Counted from the first letter of the stretch, positions 1 to 6,114 are shown. The stretch is DNA of 6,388 nt from Pseudomonadota bacterium (GCA_022705125.1 JAKJFB010000173.1:1-6388), one strand, 5' to 3'. Numbers and translations are program-made. Notes: generated by a model not told the origin, from the letters alone.

Positions 1-107
1 TTTTCGCGCAGCGCGCCTTGGCTCGCTCGCAAATCGACGGTCTCGCGACGGCCGTCGAAAGATTCACAGGCTCTGAGTCGCGCGCCCCGTGCATTTTCCC
101 CTTTGCC

Positions 108-136
108 TTGACAGGCGGGGGGCGACCGCGAATAAT
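108..136 (+). promoter_or_regulatory. sigma-70 promoter of rpsT
   Basis: A perfect -35 box TTGACA (108-113) and a -10 box AATAAT (131-136, five of six consensus bases) are separated by exactly 17 nt. Transcription should start near 143, giving a leader of about 35 nt before the GTG start of rpsT. The bases just after the -10 (CCGCCG) are GC-rich, as is known for stringently controlled ribosomal promoters. That regulation is inferred, not shown. Confidence 0.85.
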
Positions 137-177
137 CCGCCGTCTTTTTTCCCGGTCAGAATTTTCGAGGATTCAAC

Positions 178-453
178 GTGGCAAACACTGTGCAGGCAAA
201 GAAGCGCGCGCGCCAGGCCGAGAAGCAGCGCCAGCATAACGCCAGCTTCCGTTCGATGGTCCGCACCTCCATCAAGCGCGTGATCGCGGCCATCAAGGAA
301 GGCGATGCGGCGAAGGCACAGGCTGCGTACACGGCAGCCGTGCCGGTCATCGACCGCCTGGCCGACAAGGGCATCATCCACAAGAACAAGGCCGCGCGGC
401 ACAAGAGCCGCCTGAACGGCCAGATCAAGGCACTGGCCCAGCAAGCCGCCTGA
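178..453 (+). CDS. rpsT: 30S ribosomal protein S20
   Basis: This 91-residue protein is the small-subunit ribosomal protein S20, a primary 16S rRNA binder that helps assemble and stabilise the 30S body. The sequence has the family pattern: start [13 protein letters not shown], a very basic N-terminal helix, [13 protein letters not shown] near residues 22-34, and the C-terminal signature [16 protein letters not shown] near residues 64-79. Its length is typical (about 87-92 residues). The start is GTG, supported by a GAGG ribosome binding site at 167-170, 7 nt upstream; non-ATG starts are known for rpsT. It is a single-gene unit with its own strong promoter and a hairpin terminator. Identification is secure. 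Confidence 0.98.
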   Translation: MANTVQAKKRARQAEKQRQHNASFRSMVRTSIKRVIAAIKEGDAAKAQAAYTAAVPVIDRLADKGIIHKNKAARHKSRLNGQIKALAQQAA

Positions 454-458
454 TCCCC

Positions 459-493
459 GATCGTCGCGCTCCCCCCGCGGGAGCGCGTCGATT
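459..493 (+). terminator. hairpin terminator after rpsT
   Basis: Starting six bases after the rpsT stop, a 9-bp perfect stem CGCGCTCCC / GGGAGCGCG (465-473 with 479-487) closes a 5-nt loop. Beyond a T-T mismatch, the stem continues with GATCG / CGATT (one G-T pair). The downstream tract TTGTGTCTGT is T-rich but interrupted, so this is an imperfect intrinsic terminator. Confidence 0.65.
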
Positions 494-499
494 GTGTCT

Positions 500-612
500 G
501 TCGGCATGACTGCCGACTCACACACCCCGTAGGTCGCCATTGATGGCGACAGCAGCATTGGACATGGCACCTGTCCGCATGAATGCGGACCCACGGAAGC
601 CGAACCCACGGG
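500..612. repeat. REP (GTAG hairpin) cluster between rpsT and dgkA
   Basis: Three hairpin units and one half unit fill the gap between the convergent ends of rpsT and dgkA. Unit 1 (500-517) is inverted, arms GTCGGCA / TGCCGAC, loop TGAC. Unit 2 (529-550) is direct: GTAG, arm GTCGCCAT, loop TG, arm ATGGCGAC. Unit 3 (573-594) is inverted: arm GTCCGCAT, loop GA, arm ATGCGGAC, then CCAC (GTGG on the other strand). A right-half unit, GAAGCCGAACCCACGG, follows at 597-612 and ends one base before the dgkA stop. This placement fits known REP/BIME elements. I see no protein-coding gene here. Confidence 0.85.
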
Positions 613-613
613 A

Positions 614-988
614 TCAACCGCGCAGGTTGGCCCAGCCGATCGGCAGCCAGACCACCAGGAACAGCATCATCGCGATGAACACCCCGGCCGATCCCAGGTC
701 CTTGGCCTGGCCGGAGAGCGGGTGGATGTCGGTGCTCACGCGGTCCACCAGCCGTTCGATCGCCGAGTTGAACATCTCGGCCATCAGCACCAGGCCGCAG
801 GCAGCGAGCAGCAGCGACAACTCCACGGCGCTGCGCGCGATCAGGAAGGCGAGCGGCACCAGCGGCACCAGCAGCGCGCATTGCAGGCGGAAGGCCGTCT
901 CGTGCACCCACGCTGCGCGCAATCCCTTCATCGAGTACACAAAGGCATCCGCGACGTGCATCACGCCGCGGCGGCCCTGCTTGTGCAT
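614..988 (-). CDS. dgkA: diacylglycerol kinase (prokaryotic DgkA type)
   Basis: This 124-residue integral inner-membrane enzyme phosphorylates diacylglycerol to phosphatidic acid using ATP. In enterics it recycles diacylglycerol left from membrane-derived oligosaccharide synthesis. It aligns end to end with E. coli DgkA (122 residues): KGLRAAWVHETAFR at 21-34, the family signature EMFNSAIERLVD at 71-82, and AKDLGSAGVFIA at 95-106. The catalytic residues E30, E71, N74, E78, K96 and D97 are all present. Three hydrophobic helices lie near 36-52, 56-75 and 100-120. ATG at 988 matches the E. coli length; ATG at 961 is the alternative, and neither has a good ribosome binding site (AGG abuts the first). 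The gene follows the deacylase by 18 nt and is probably co-transcribed with it. REP sequence begins directly after its stop. Confidence 0.95.
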   Translation of the reverse strand: MHKQGRRGVMHVADAFVYSMKGLRAAWVHETAFRLQCALLVPLVPLAFLIARSAVELSLLLAACGLVLMAEMFNSAIERLVDRVSTDIHPLSGQAKDLGSAGVFIAMMLFLVVWLPIGWANLRG

Positions 989-1006
989 CCTGGCGTCGAT
1001 GGCGGC

Positions 1007-2721
1007 TTATCCTAGGGTGACGGTGTCGCGGCCCGAGCGCAGGATCCTGCCGCCCGGCGTACCCGTGTAGGCGCCGTGGCGCACGATCTCGCGTCCGTTC
1101 ACGATCACGTGCGCGACACCCAGCGCTTCCGCGTACAGGCGGCCCACGCCGCCGGGCAGGTCGAAGCGCGTGTGCGTCGGACCGCTTGCGATGGTGTCGG
1201 CGTCGAACACCACCACGTCGGCGCAGAAGCCCTCGCCAGCCGGCCGCGATCACCGAGCCCGACCATGCGCGCCGGCACCTCGGTGAGCTGGTGCACGGCC
1301 TGCTCCAGGCTGATCAGGCCGCGCTTGCGCACGCCGTGCTCGAGTACCTGCGTCGAGAAGGCGAAGGTGTCGATCATGTCCAGGTGCGCGCCGGCATCGG
1401 AGGCGCCGATCACGGTGCGCGGGTCGGTCCAGACCTCGCCGCGCAGGCGCCAGGATTCGTCGTCGTCGCCGAATATCGGCGGCACGAAGGAGGTGCGCAG
1501 GTCCTCGGACAGCGAGAGATCGAGCAGTGCGTCCAACGGCGTCTTGCCCTGCGCGGCGGCGAGCTCGCCGACCGTCTTGCCCTGCCATGCCTTGTTGGCC
1601 GCGACGAAAACCTCGTCGATGGTCCACGAAAGCCAGTTCGCCAGCGCCGCGAACACCCCGGCCTCGGGTGAGCGGGCGCCCGCTTCGAGCCTGGCGCGCA
1701 CCGCGGGATCGGCGAACGCCGCCTTGCGCTCGGGCAGCGGCTTGCCGATCACCTCGGCCCAGCCCGGCAGCGCGTCGAAGATGAAGCCGCTGACCAGGTT
1801 CAGGCGGATCGTCATCGGCTGCGGCAGCGTGAGCGCCACCACGGTGGCGCCGCGCGCGGCCGCGTGGTCGCTGGCGGCGAGCTGGGCCTTGTGCATGTCG
1901 GGCATCAGGGAGCTGGGGTTCAGCAGGTTCCAGTTGACGGTGCGCTCGCCGGCGAGCGCGAACTTCGTCATGCGCTCCTTCTCGTCGTCGCTGAAGCTGC
2001 CCACGCCCGGCAGCAGTTCCAGCAACGTGCCGGGAAATTCCTTGACCACGCTGGCGAGCGCGAACAACTCCTCGTCGGTGGCGTGGCGCGAGGGCACCGG
2101 CTTGCCGTCGCCGTCGTTGTGGGTCTGCGACACGGTGCTCGAGAAACCCAGCCCGCCGGCGGCGATCGATTCGCGCAGCAGTTCCTGCATGGCGGCGATC
2201 TCGGCCCCGGTGGCGTGGCTGCCGACCGCGCGCGCGCCCATCACGTGGCGGCGCAACGCGGAGTGCCCGACCATGAAGCCGGCGTTGATCGCGAGCTTCC
2301 CGTCGAGCGCGTCGAGGTACTCGCCGAAGCTGCGCCAGTTCCACGGCACGCCCTCGCGCAGGCTCTCCAGTGGCATGCCCTCGACGCGCGCCAGCATGCG
2401 CATCAGGTACTCGCTGTCCTCGGGCTTGCCGTTGAGCGGCGCGATGCTGAAGCCGCAGTTGCCCGCGATCACGGTGGTCACGCCGTGATAGCACGAGGGG
2501 CTCAGCGTGCGGTCCCAGAAAGCCTGCGCGTCGTAATGCGTGTGCACGTCGACGAAGCCCGGCGCGACCGTGAGGCCCGTGGCGTCGATTTCCTCGCGCG
2601 CCGCCTCCGTCACGGTGCCGATCGCGGCGATGCGTCCGCCGCGGATGCCTACGTCGGCGAGGCGCGCGGGCGCTCCGCTGCCGTCGATGACGCTGCCGCC
2701 CCTGATGATCATGTCCAGCAT
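1007..2721 (-). CDS. N-acyl-D-amino-acid deacylase / D-aminoacylase family amidohydrolase, frameshifted
   Basis: This cytoplasmic metal-dependent amidohydrolase belongs to the D-aminoacylase family, which releases D-amino acids from N-acyl-D-amino acids; the exact substrate here is unknown. The N-terminal beta-sandwich (RGGSVIDGSGAPARLADVGI) leads into a TIM barrel with metal ligands H60 and H62 (HTHYDAQ) and the family cysteine C89 (GNCGFSIAP). The catalytic aspartate is probably D442 in SDAGAHLD. The frame holds through GLGDRGRLA (residue 496). The family sequence then resumes one frame over as EGFCADVVVFDADT and runs to TAA at 1007, so one base is missing near 1234-1237. Read uninterrupted, the first frame ends at 1105 with 42 nonsense residues. 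Restored length is about 571 residues, normal for the longer members. ATG 2721 has GGAGA 9 nt upstream. The break may be a sequencing error or a real inactivation. It is divergent from the TetR gene. Confidence 0.88.
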
Positions 2722-2845
2722 GCTGTGGGTTCTCCGTCGGGTACTCTTGTCGGGCGCCCATCTTTTCCCCCCGCCCTGGCCAAGTCAATCAAGCGAACAT
2801 GACAGTTGATCAAGAAAGGGTATGGGCTAGTGGTCGTTAGTCGGG

Positions 2846-2854
2846 TGCTATACT
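2846..2854 (+). promoter_or_regulatory. extended -10 promoter of the TetR-phosphatase operon
   Basis: TG (2846-2847), one base, then TATACT (2849-2854, five of six consensus bases) forms an extended -10 element. No convincing -35 box lies 16-18 nt upstream, which is usual for this promoter class. Transcription would begin near 2861, about 33 nt before the TetR start. An 8-bp palindrome TTGATCAA (2806-2813) lies upstream and could be part of an operator. Confidence 0.55.
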
Positions 2855-2893
2855 CGCGCCGCTTCAACGATCCGGGCTGCGCGAGGTGCCTCG

Positions 2894-3511
2894 ATGAAAA
2901 CAACGGCCGAGCGCGTGCTCGACGTGGCAGAAGACCTGTTCGCGGAGAAGGGCTACCAGGCGGCATCGCTCGGCGACGTGGCGGAGCGCGTCGGCATCCG
3001 TTCGCCCAGCCTGTACAACCACTTCCGCAACAAGGAGGCGCTCTATCACGCGGTGCTCGCGCGGCTGCTGGAGAAGTTCAACGCACCGCTGCGCGAGCTG
3101 CAGGAGGGCGCGATCACGCCCGAGCGCATTCGCGGCTGGCAGGCGCGGCTGGTGCGCATGCACATCGATAACCCCAACCTCGCGCGTCTGCTGCAGCACG
3201 AGGCGCTCTCCGGAGGCCCCGGTTCGGAGCTGATCATCGAGCAGCTGTTCAAGCCGCTGATCGAGAGCAGCTCGAGCGCGATGGATCCCGGTGTCGCGCA
3301 GAGCCCCAGCGCCTCGCGCCTGCGCCCGTGGATCGTGATGGGCTTCAACAATATCGTGATGTCCTACGTCACCATGGCGCCGCTGTACCGCGGACTCCTG
3401 GGCATCGACCCGCTGGGCGCCGAGGCCGCGGAACGGCAGGTCGAATTCATCACGCGGCTGACCGATGCATTCTGGATGAGCGGACTGGGCAAGGAAATCT
3501 GGAGACCATGA
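2894..3511 (+). CDS. TetR/AcrR-family transcriptional regulator
   Basis: This 205-residue protein has the TetR architecture: an N-terminal DNA-binding domain (about residues 5-51) and a helical ligand/dimerisation domain. The helix-turn-helix is SLGDVAERVGIRSPSLYNHF at 25-44, followed by the typical RNKEALYHAVL. The C-terminal half (LARLLQHEALSGG, PWIVMGFNNIVMSYVTMAPLYRG) is of the type common in uncharacterised TetR regulators, and its ligand cannot be predicted. The start ATG has GAGG at 2883-2886, 7 nt upstream. The stop TGA overlaps the ATG of the phosphatase gene (ATGA), so the two are translationally coupled. By family habit it probably represses its own operon, and possibly the divergent deacylase gene; this is inferred from position only. 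Confidence 0.93.
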   Translation: MKTTAERVLDVAEDLFAEKGYQAASLGDVAERVGIRSPSLYNHFRNKEALYHAVLARLLEKFNAPLRELQEGAITPERIRGWQARLVRMHIDNPNLARLLQHEALSGGPGSELIIEQLFKPLIESSSSAMDPGVAQSPSASRLRPWIVMGFNNIVMSYVTMAPLYRGLLGIDPLGAEAAERQVEFITRLTDAFWMSGLGKEIWRP

Positions 3512-4512
3512 GCAAGGCATTTCCGATACACGTGGAGCAGACTCCCGAGGGCGACTACCTCCTGAGCTGGACCGAGGAGTTCAGCGACGCGGGCGTGGAA
3601 GTCCGCGCCCACGCCGCGCCCGATGCGGCGCCCGGGGCCGAGCCGGTGGCGCGCGCGGCGCGTCGCGGCGTGCGCATCTCGGGGCTCGAGGGGCCGCGGC
3701 ATTATTTCCACCTGCAGCCCGAGCAGGGCGAGGGCGTCACCGCCGCGCAACGCAACGTGCCGCTGCAAGCCGGCACCAATTTCCGCGACATGGGCGGCTA
3801 CCGCGGCGCCGATGGCCGGCGCGTGCGCTGGGGCCGGCTGTTCCGCTCCGGGCACACGGCGGCCCTGAGCGAGCGCGACCGGGAAGTCGTGGCGGCGCTG
3901 GACATCCGTGTCTGCTGCGATTTCCGCCGCGAAGACGAGCACGTGATCGAGCCGACGCGGCTGCCGCCCTCGACGCGCATCGTGGGGCTCACCGTCGATC
4001 CGGGCAGCACCAGCTCGTTCTTCCAGCAGGTCGCCGAGCGCGGCGCCGGACCCGCCGACATGGCGGCGTTCATGGAAGAGATCAACCGCGAGTTCGTGCG
4101 CCACCACGCGCCGCAGTTCCGCCGCATGCTGGGCGAGCTGCTGGCGCTGGAGGACGGCGGCTTCATGATCAACTGCGCCGCCGGCAAGGACCGCACCGGT
4201 TTCGGCGCGGCGATGATCCTGGCGGCGCTGGGTGTGGCCGAGGACGATATCGTGGCCGATTACCTGCTGTCGGGCCGCTATTTCCCGATCGACCGCGAGA
4301 TGGACCGCGTGCTGCGCAAGTACGGCGGCGAGGCCGGCGGGCGCCTCGATCCGCAGCTGATCCGCCCGATGATGGAGACGCGCCGCGAGTACATCGAAGC
4401 CGCGCTGGAGGCGATCCGGCGCGACTACGGCTCGCTGGAGCGTTTCCTCGACGAGGCGATGGGCGTGGGCCCCGCGGAGCGGCGCGAGCTGCGCGAGCGC
4501 TTTACCGCGTAG
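3508..4512 (+). CDS. tyrosine-protein / lipid phosphatase, MptpB-like (Y_phosphatase3 family)
   Basis: This 334-residue protein is a cysteine-dependent phosphatase of the family that includes mycobacterial PtpB, whose members remove phosphate from phosphotyrosine, phosphoserine/threonine or phosphoinositides. The N-terminal 85 or so residues look like a small beta domain. The family motifs follow: NFRDMGGY at 91-98, RWGRLFRSG ending at 115, and the P-loop CAAGKDRTG at 223-231, with C223 as nucleophile and R229 as phosphate-binding arginine. The residue before the cysteine is N222 instead of the usual histidine. No signal peptide is visible, so it is probably cytoplasmic. The ATG overlaps the TetR stop, with GGAGA 3-7 nt upstream, so I chose it over a longer open frame from 3328. 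The TAG stop lies within a REP unit. The true substrate is unknown. Confidence 0.9.
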   Translation: MSKAFPIHVEQTPEGDYLLSWTEEFSDAGVEVRAHAAPDAAPGAEPVARAARRGVRISGLEGPRHYFHLQPEQGEGVTAAQRNVPLQAGTNFRDMGGYRGADGRRVRWGRLFRSGHTAALSERDREVVAALDIRVCCDFRREDEHVIEPTRLPPSTRIVGLTVDPGSTSSFFQQVAERGAGPADMAAFMEEINREFVRHHAPQFRRMLGELLALEDGGFMINCAAGKDRTGFGAAMILAALGVAEDDIVADYLLSGRYFPIDREMDRVLRKYGGEAGGRLDPQLIRPMMETRREYIEAALEAIRRDYGSLERFLDEAMGVGPAERRELRERFTA

Positions 4513-4592
4513 GTCGCCATTCATGGCGACAACAACCCCGTAGGTCGCCATTCATGGCGACAACAACCCCGTAGGTCGCCATTCATGGCGAC
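4509..4592 (+). repeat. tandem REP array, three 22-bp GTAG hairpins at 31-bp period
   Basis: Three identical direct units start at 4509, 4540 and 4571. Each is GTAG, arm GTCGCCAT, loop TC, arm ATGGCGAC. The 9-nt spacers are both AACAACCCC, so the tandem period is exactly 31 bp. The TAG of the first GTAG is the stop codon of the phosphatase gene. The head motif and perfect stem match REP sequences recognised by RAYT (TnpA-REP) transposases. Confidence 0.93.
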
Positions 4593-4599
4593 TGGGATT

Positions 4600-4980
4600 T
4601 CATCGGGGCTGCTGTCGGCATGAATGCCGCCCCCTATCGCGAATGCCGTTCCACGGCGTGATGATGCCGATCACGCCGAGCGGGCGGTACACGATGCGCA
4701 GCTGCTTCGCGATGCCCATCAGGCCGTGCACGCGCTCCTTGCGCGTCCTGAGGAGCTTCCGCGCGTTCTTCGCGTAGTCGCACAGCGAATCCGCGGCGGC
4801 GAAGATCTCCATGCTCATCGCGTCCGAGCGCGCCTTGCCGGTTTCGCGCACCACGGTGTCGACGATCTCGTCCTGCCGCGCCAGCAGCACCTTCAGCGCG
4901 CGGTTCATGTATTCGGCGCGCTCGGCGAAGCTCTTCGCGGCCCAGCCGGGCTGCGCGGCGCGTGCGCGGCAGCAATTTAC
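4600..4980 (-). pseudogene. aldehyde dehydrogenase remnant (N-terminal fragment)
   Basis: About 110 codons of an NAD(P)+-dependent aldehyde dehydrogenase survive. In the minus frame, ARAAQPGWAAKSFAERAEY precedes an internal ATG at 4908. Then come the helix VVRETGKARSDAMSMEIF, the segment KQLRIVYRPLGVIGIITP and WNG, the end of the TPWN motif at the cofactor site. Homology stops at about 4645, where non-homologous codons run through a REP unit to TGA at 4600. The family enzyme has roughly 480 residues, so the catalytic glutamate and cysteine regions and most of the fold are missing. On the other side an in-frame stop (4987-4989) precedes any start, so the first 40-60 residues are also missing. 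A 102-residue product from ATG 4908 could be called by gene finders but cannot be an active dehydrogenase. The original substrate cannot be deduced. Confidence 0.85.
4614..4631 (-). repeat. inverted REP unit at the edge of the aldehyde dehydrogenase remnant
   Basis: Arm GTCGGCAT, loop GA and arm ATGCCGCC form a REP hairpin with one mismatch in the inverted orientation. Read on the minus strand, the head before it is ATAG instead of GTAG. It lies 14 bp beyond the point where recognisable aldehyde dehydrogenase coding sequence stops. Confidence 0.7.
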
Positions 4981-5020
4981 GGAGAATTAACGCACTCGCG
5001 CGACGCGCGGAAATTGCCGG

Positions 5021-5272
5021 TCAGGCTTGCCCGCGACCGTTGCGGCGCCTGGCGAGGGCGGCGGCCTTGCCCGCCGGCGCCGGGCCGCGCTCCTCGCCGT
5101 CGGCGCGCGTCGATCCGCCCGTGACAGTCTGTTGCGGGTTGGGATAGGGGTAGAAGGCGGCGATGTGCTGCGCGAAGGGCGCGGCGTTCGTTGGCGCCGC
5201 ATGGGCACGCCGGCGCCGCGGCGCTTCGGGCGTAGCGCCGGCGTCGATTGCGGTCGTCAATGCATCGGACAT
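5021..5272 (-). CDS. small hypothetical protein
   Basis: This 83-residue ORF (87 if started at ATG 5284) is not a family I recognise. It begins MSDALTTAIDAG, continues with a basic stretch EAPRRRRAHAA, a more ordered-looking middle AAPFAQHIAAFYPYPNPQQ (about residues 32-50), and a disordered, Gly/Ala/Arg-rich basic C-terminus. It has no signal peptide or membrane helix. Codon third positions are strongly G/C, like the neighbouring genes, which favours real coding. A plausible promoter lies just upstream (5301-5328), giving a very short leader without a ribosome binding site; leaderless or weak initiation is possible. The open frame continues upstream into REP sequence as far as 5425, which I consider non-coding. 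It could instead be a degraded gene. Confidence 0.45.
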   Translation of the reverse strand: MSDALTTAIDAGATPEAPRRRRAHAAPTNAAPFAQHIAAFYPYPNPQQTVTGGSTRADGEERGPAPAGKAAALARRRNGRGQA

Positions 5273-5300
5273 GAGTGGCTGCATCGTTTGGTGTGGCAGC

Positions 5301-5328
5301 AGTATATGCGGACGGACATTACCGGCAA
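5301..5328 (-). promoter_or_regulatory. candidate sigma-70 promoter of the small ORF
   Basis: On the minus strand, TTGCCG (5328 to 5323) and TATACT (5306 to 5301) are 16 nt apart. The -10 matches five of six consensus bases and the -35 four of six. Transcription would start near 5294, 9-22 nt before the two candidate ATGs. The -10 overlaps the last base of a lone REP arm, GTCCGCAT (minus strand, 5313 to 5306). Confidence 0.45.
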
Positions 5329-5336
5329 AACACGCT

Positions 5337-5425
5337 GTCCGGATCAATCCGGACCCACGTGGGTCCGCATTTATGCGGACGAGTGCGACGGCAAAAAAAC
5401 CTTGTCCGGATGAATCCGGACCCAC
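5337..5425. repeat. REP cluster downstream of pcm (BIME-like)
   Basis: Three hairpin units alternate in orientation. The first, inverted (5337-5358), has arms GTCCGGAT / ATCCGGAC, loop CA, then CCAC. The second, direct (5359-5380), has head GTGG, arms GTCCGCAT / ATGCGGAC, loop TT. The third, inverted (5404-5425), has arms GTCCGGAT / ATCCGGAC, loop GA, then CCAC. The first two abut head to head, so their heads form the palindrome GGACCCACGTGGGTCC. Alternating inverted pairs are the hallmark of bacterial interspersed mosaic elements. The cluster begins 11 bp after the pcm stop. Confidence 0.88.
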
Positions 5426-5432
5426 GCCGTCG
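5386..5432 (-). terminator. probable pcm terminator built from a REP unit
   Basis: On the minus strand, directly after pcm, the REP stem GTCCGGAT / ATCCGGAC is followed by AAGG and then seven T residues (5399 to 5393). A second 7-bp inverted repeat, CGACGGC (5386-5392) with GCCGTCG (5426-5432), encloses both the hairpin and the T run. The four bases between stem and T run make it slightly off the classical intrinsic pattern. Confidence 0.55.
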
Positions 5433-5435
5433 ATC

Positions 5436-6089
5436 TCAATGTTTTCCCGTCAACGGCACGAAGCGCACCGGGATCACGTGGCGCGTGCGGAAACTCTTCT
5501 CGCCGGTGCGTTCGATCACATCGAGATTCTGCCAGCCGGCCTCGTCCTCGACCGGCAGCACCAGCTTGCCGCCGATGCGTAGCTGCTGCTTCAGCGGCTC
5601 AGGCACGCCCGCGCCCGCGGCCGTGACCACGATGCCGTCGAAGGGCGCGTGCTCCGGCCAGCCGTGCCAGCCGTCGCCGGCTTTCACGGTGACGTTGGCG
5701 TAACCGAGCTCGCGCAGCACGTCGGCGGCCCGGCGCGCGAGCGCGGGCACGATCTCGATGCCGTACACCTCGCTCACCAGCTCGGCCAGTATCGCGGCCT
5801 GGTAACCGGAGCCGCTGCCCACCTCGAGCACGCGGTGCCCGGGCTGCGGGTCGATCAGTTCGGTCATCAGCGCCACGATGTACGGCTGCGAGATGGTCTG
5901 CCCGTGCCCGATCGGCAGCGGCGAGTCGCTGAAGGCAAAACGCTCCTCGCCCGGGGGCACGAAGCGCGCGCGCGGCACCTTGCGCAGCGCCGCGATGAGG
6001 CGCGGCGACAACTCGTCGCGGCCGATTTCCGCCGCCGTATCGCGCACGTGCTGCTCGATGGTGCGGACCATGTCTTCCTGCATCTGCAT
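5436..6089 (-). CDS. pcm: protein-L-isoaspartate O-methyltransferase
   Basis: This 217-residue cytoplasmic repair enzyme transfers a methyl group from S-adenosylmethionine to L-isoaspartyl residues that form as proteins age, starting their return to normal aspartate. Family motifs are clear: RARFVPPGEERFAFSDSP at 40-57, PLPIGHGQTISQP at 57-69, SAM motif I VLEVGSGSGYQAA at 87-99, GIEI at 110-113, and GDGWHGWPEHAPFDGIVVTAA near 140-160. Length is normal for the family. The open frame reaches 6188, but the extra 33 residues are translated REP sequence; ATG 6089 has GGAGG 8 nt upstream and matches family length. pcm often sits with surE, nlpD and rpoS in gammaproteobacteria; here it stands alone between two REP clusters, with a divergent gene upstream. 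Confidence 0.96.
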   Translation of the reverse strand: MQMQEDMVRTIEQHVRDTAAEIGRDELSPRLIAALRKVPRARFVPPGEERFAFSDSPLPIGHGQTISQPYIVALMTELIDPQPGHRVLEVGSGSGYQAAILAELVSEVYGIEIVPALARRAADVLRELGYANVTVKAGDGWHGWPEHAPFDGIVVTAAGAGVPEPLKQQLRIGGKLVLPVEDEAGWQNLDVIERTGEKSFRTRHVIPVRFVPLTGKH

Positions 6090-6097
6090 CGCGACAT

Positions 6098-6102
6098 CCT
6101 CC
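6098..6102 (-). promoter_or_regulatory. ribosome binding site that fixes the pcm start
   Basis: GGAGG on the minus strand lies 8 nt before ATG 6089. It rules out the longer open frame beginning at 6188, whose first codons are REP repeats with no binding site. Confidence 0.85.
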
Positions 6103-6114
6103 GGGAGAATCCCC

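Noticed and set aside
34..58. Hairpin TCGACGG / CCGTCGA near the left edge
   Set aside because: It has a 7-bp stem with an 11-nt loop and no real T run on either strand. Without a neighbouring gene in view, no role can be assigned.
64..609. Minus-strand open frame opposite rpsT
   Set aside because: It is a shadow of rpsT and includes REP sequence at its start. It has no ribosome binding site or recognisable domain.
1864..2802. Long plus-strand open frame opposite the deacylase
   Set aside because: It is a GC-rich shadow frame. The minus strand carries clear amidohydrolase motifs over the same bases.
3328..3507. Longer N-terminus for the phosphatase
   Set aside because: It would overlap 180 nt of the TetR gene in another frame and adds residues with no family resemblance. 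The ATGA overlap with GGAGA upstream is a normal coupled start.
3364..4551. Long minus-strand open frame opposite the phosphatase
   Set aside because: It begins in REP repeats and has a shadow-like composition. The plus strand holds the phosphatase motifs.
4509..4592. Possible CRISPR array (regular 31-bp period)
   Set aside because: The repeats are 22 bp with 9-bp spacers that are identical to one another. CRISPR spacers are about 30 bp and unique, and no cas genes are present. The same holds for 6115-6198.
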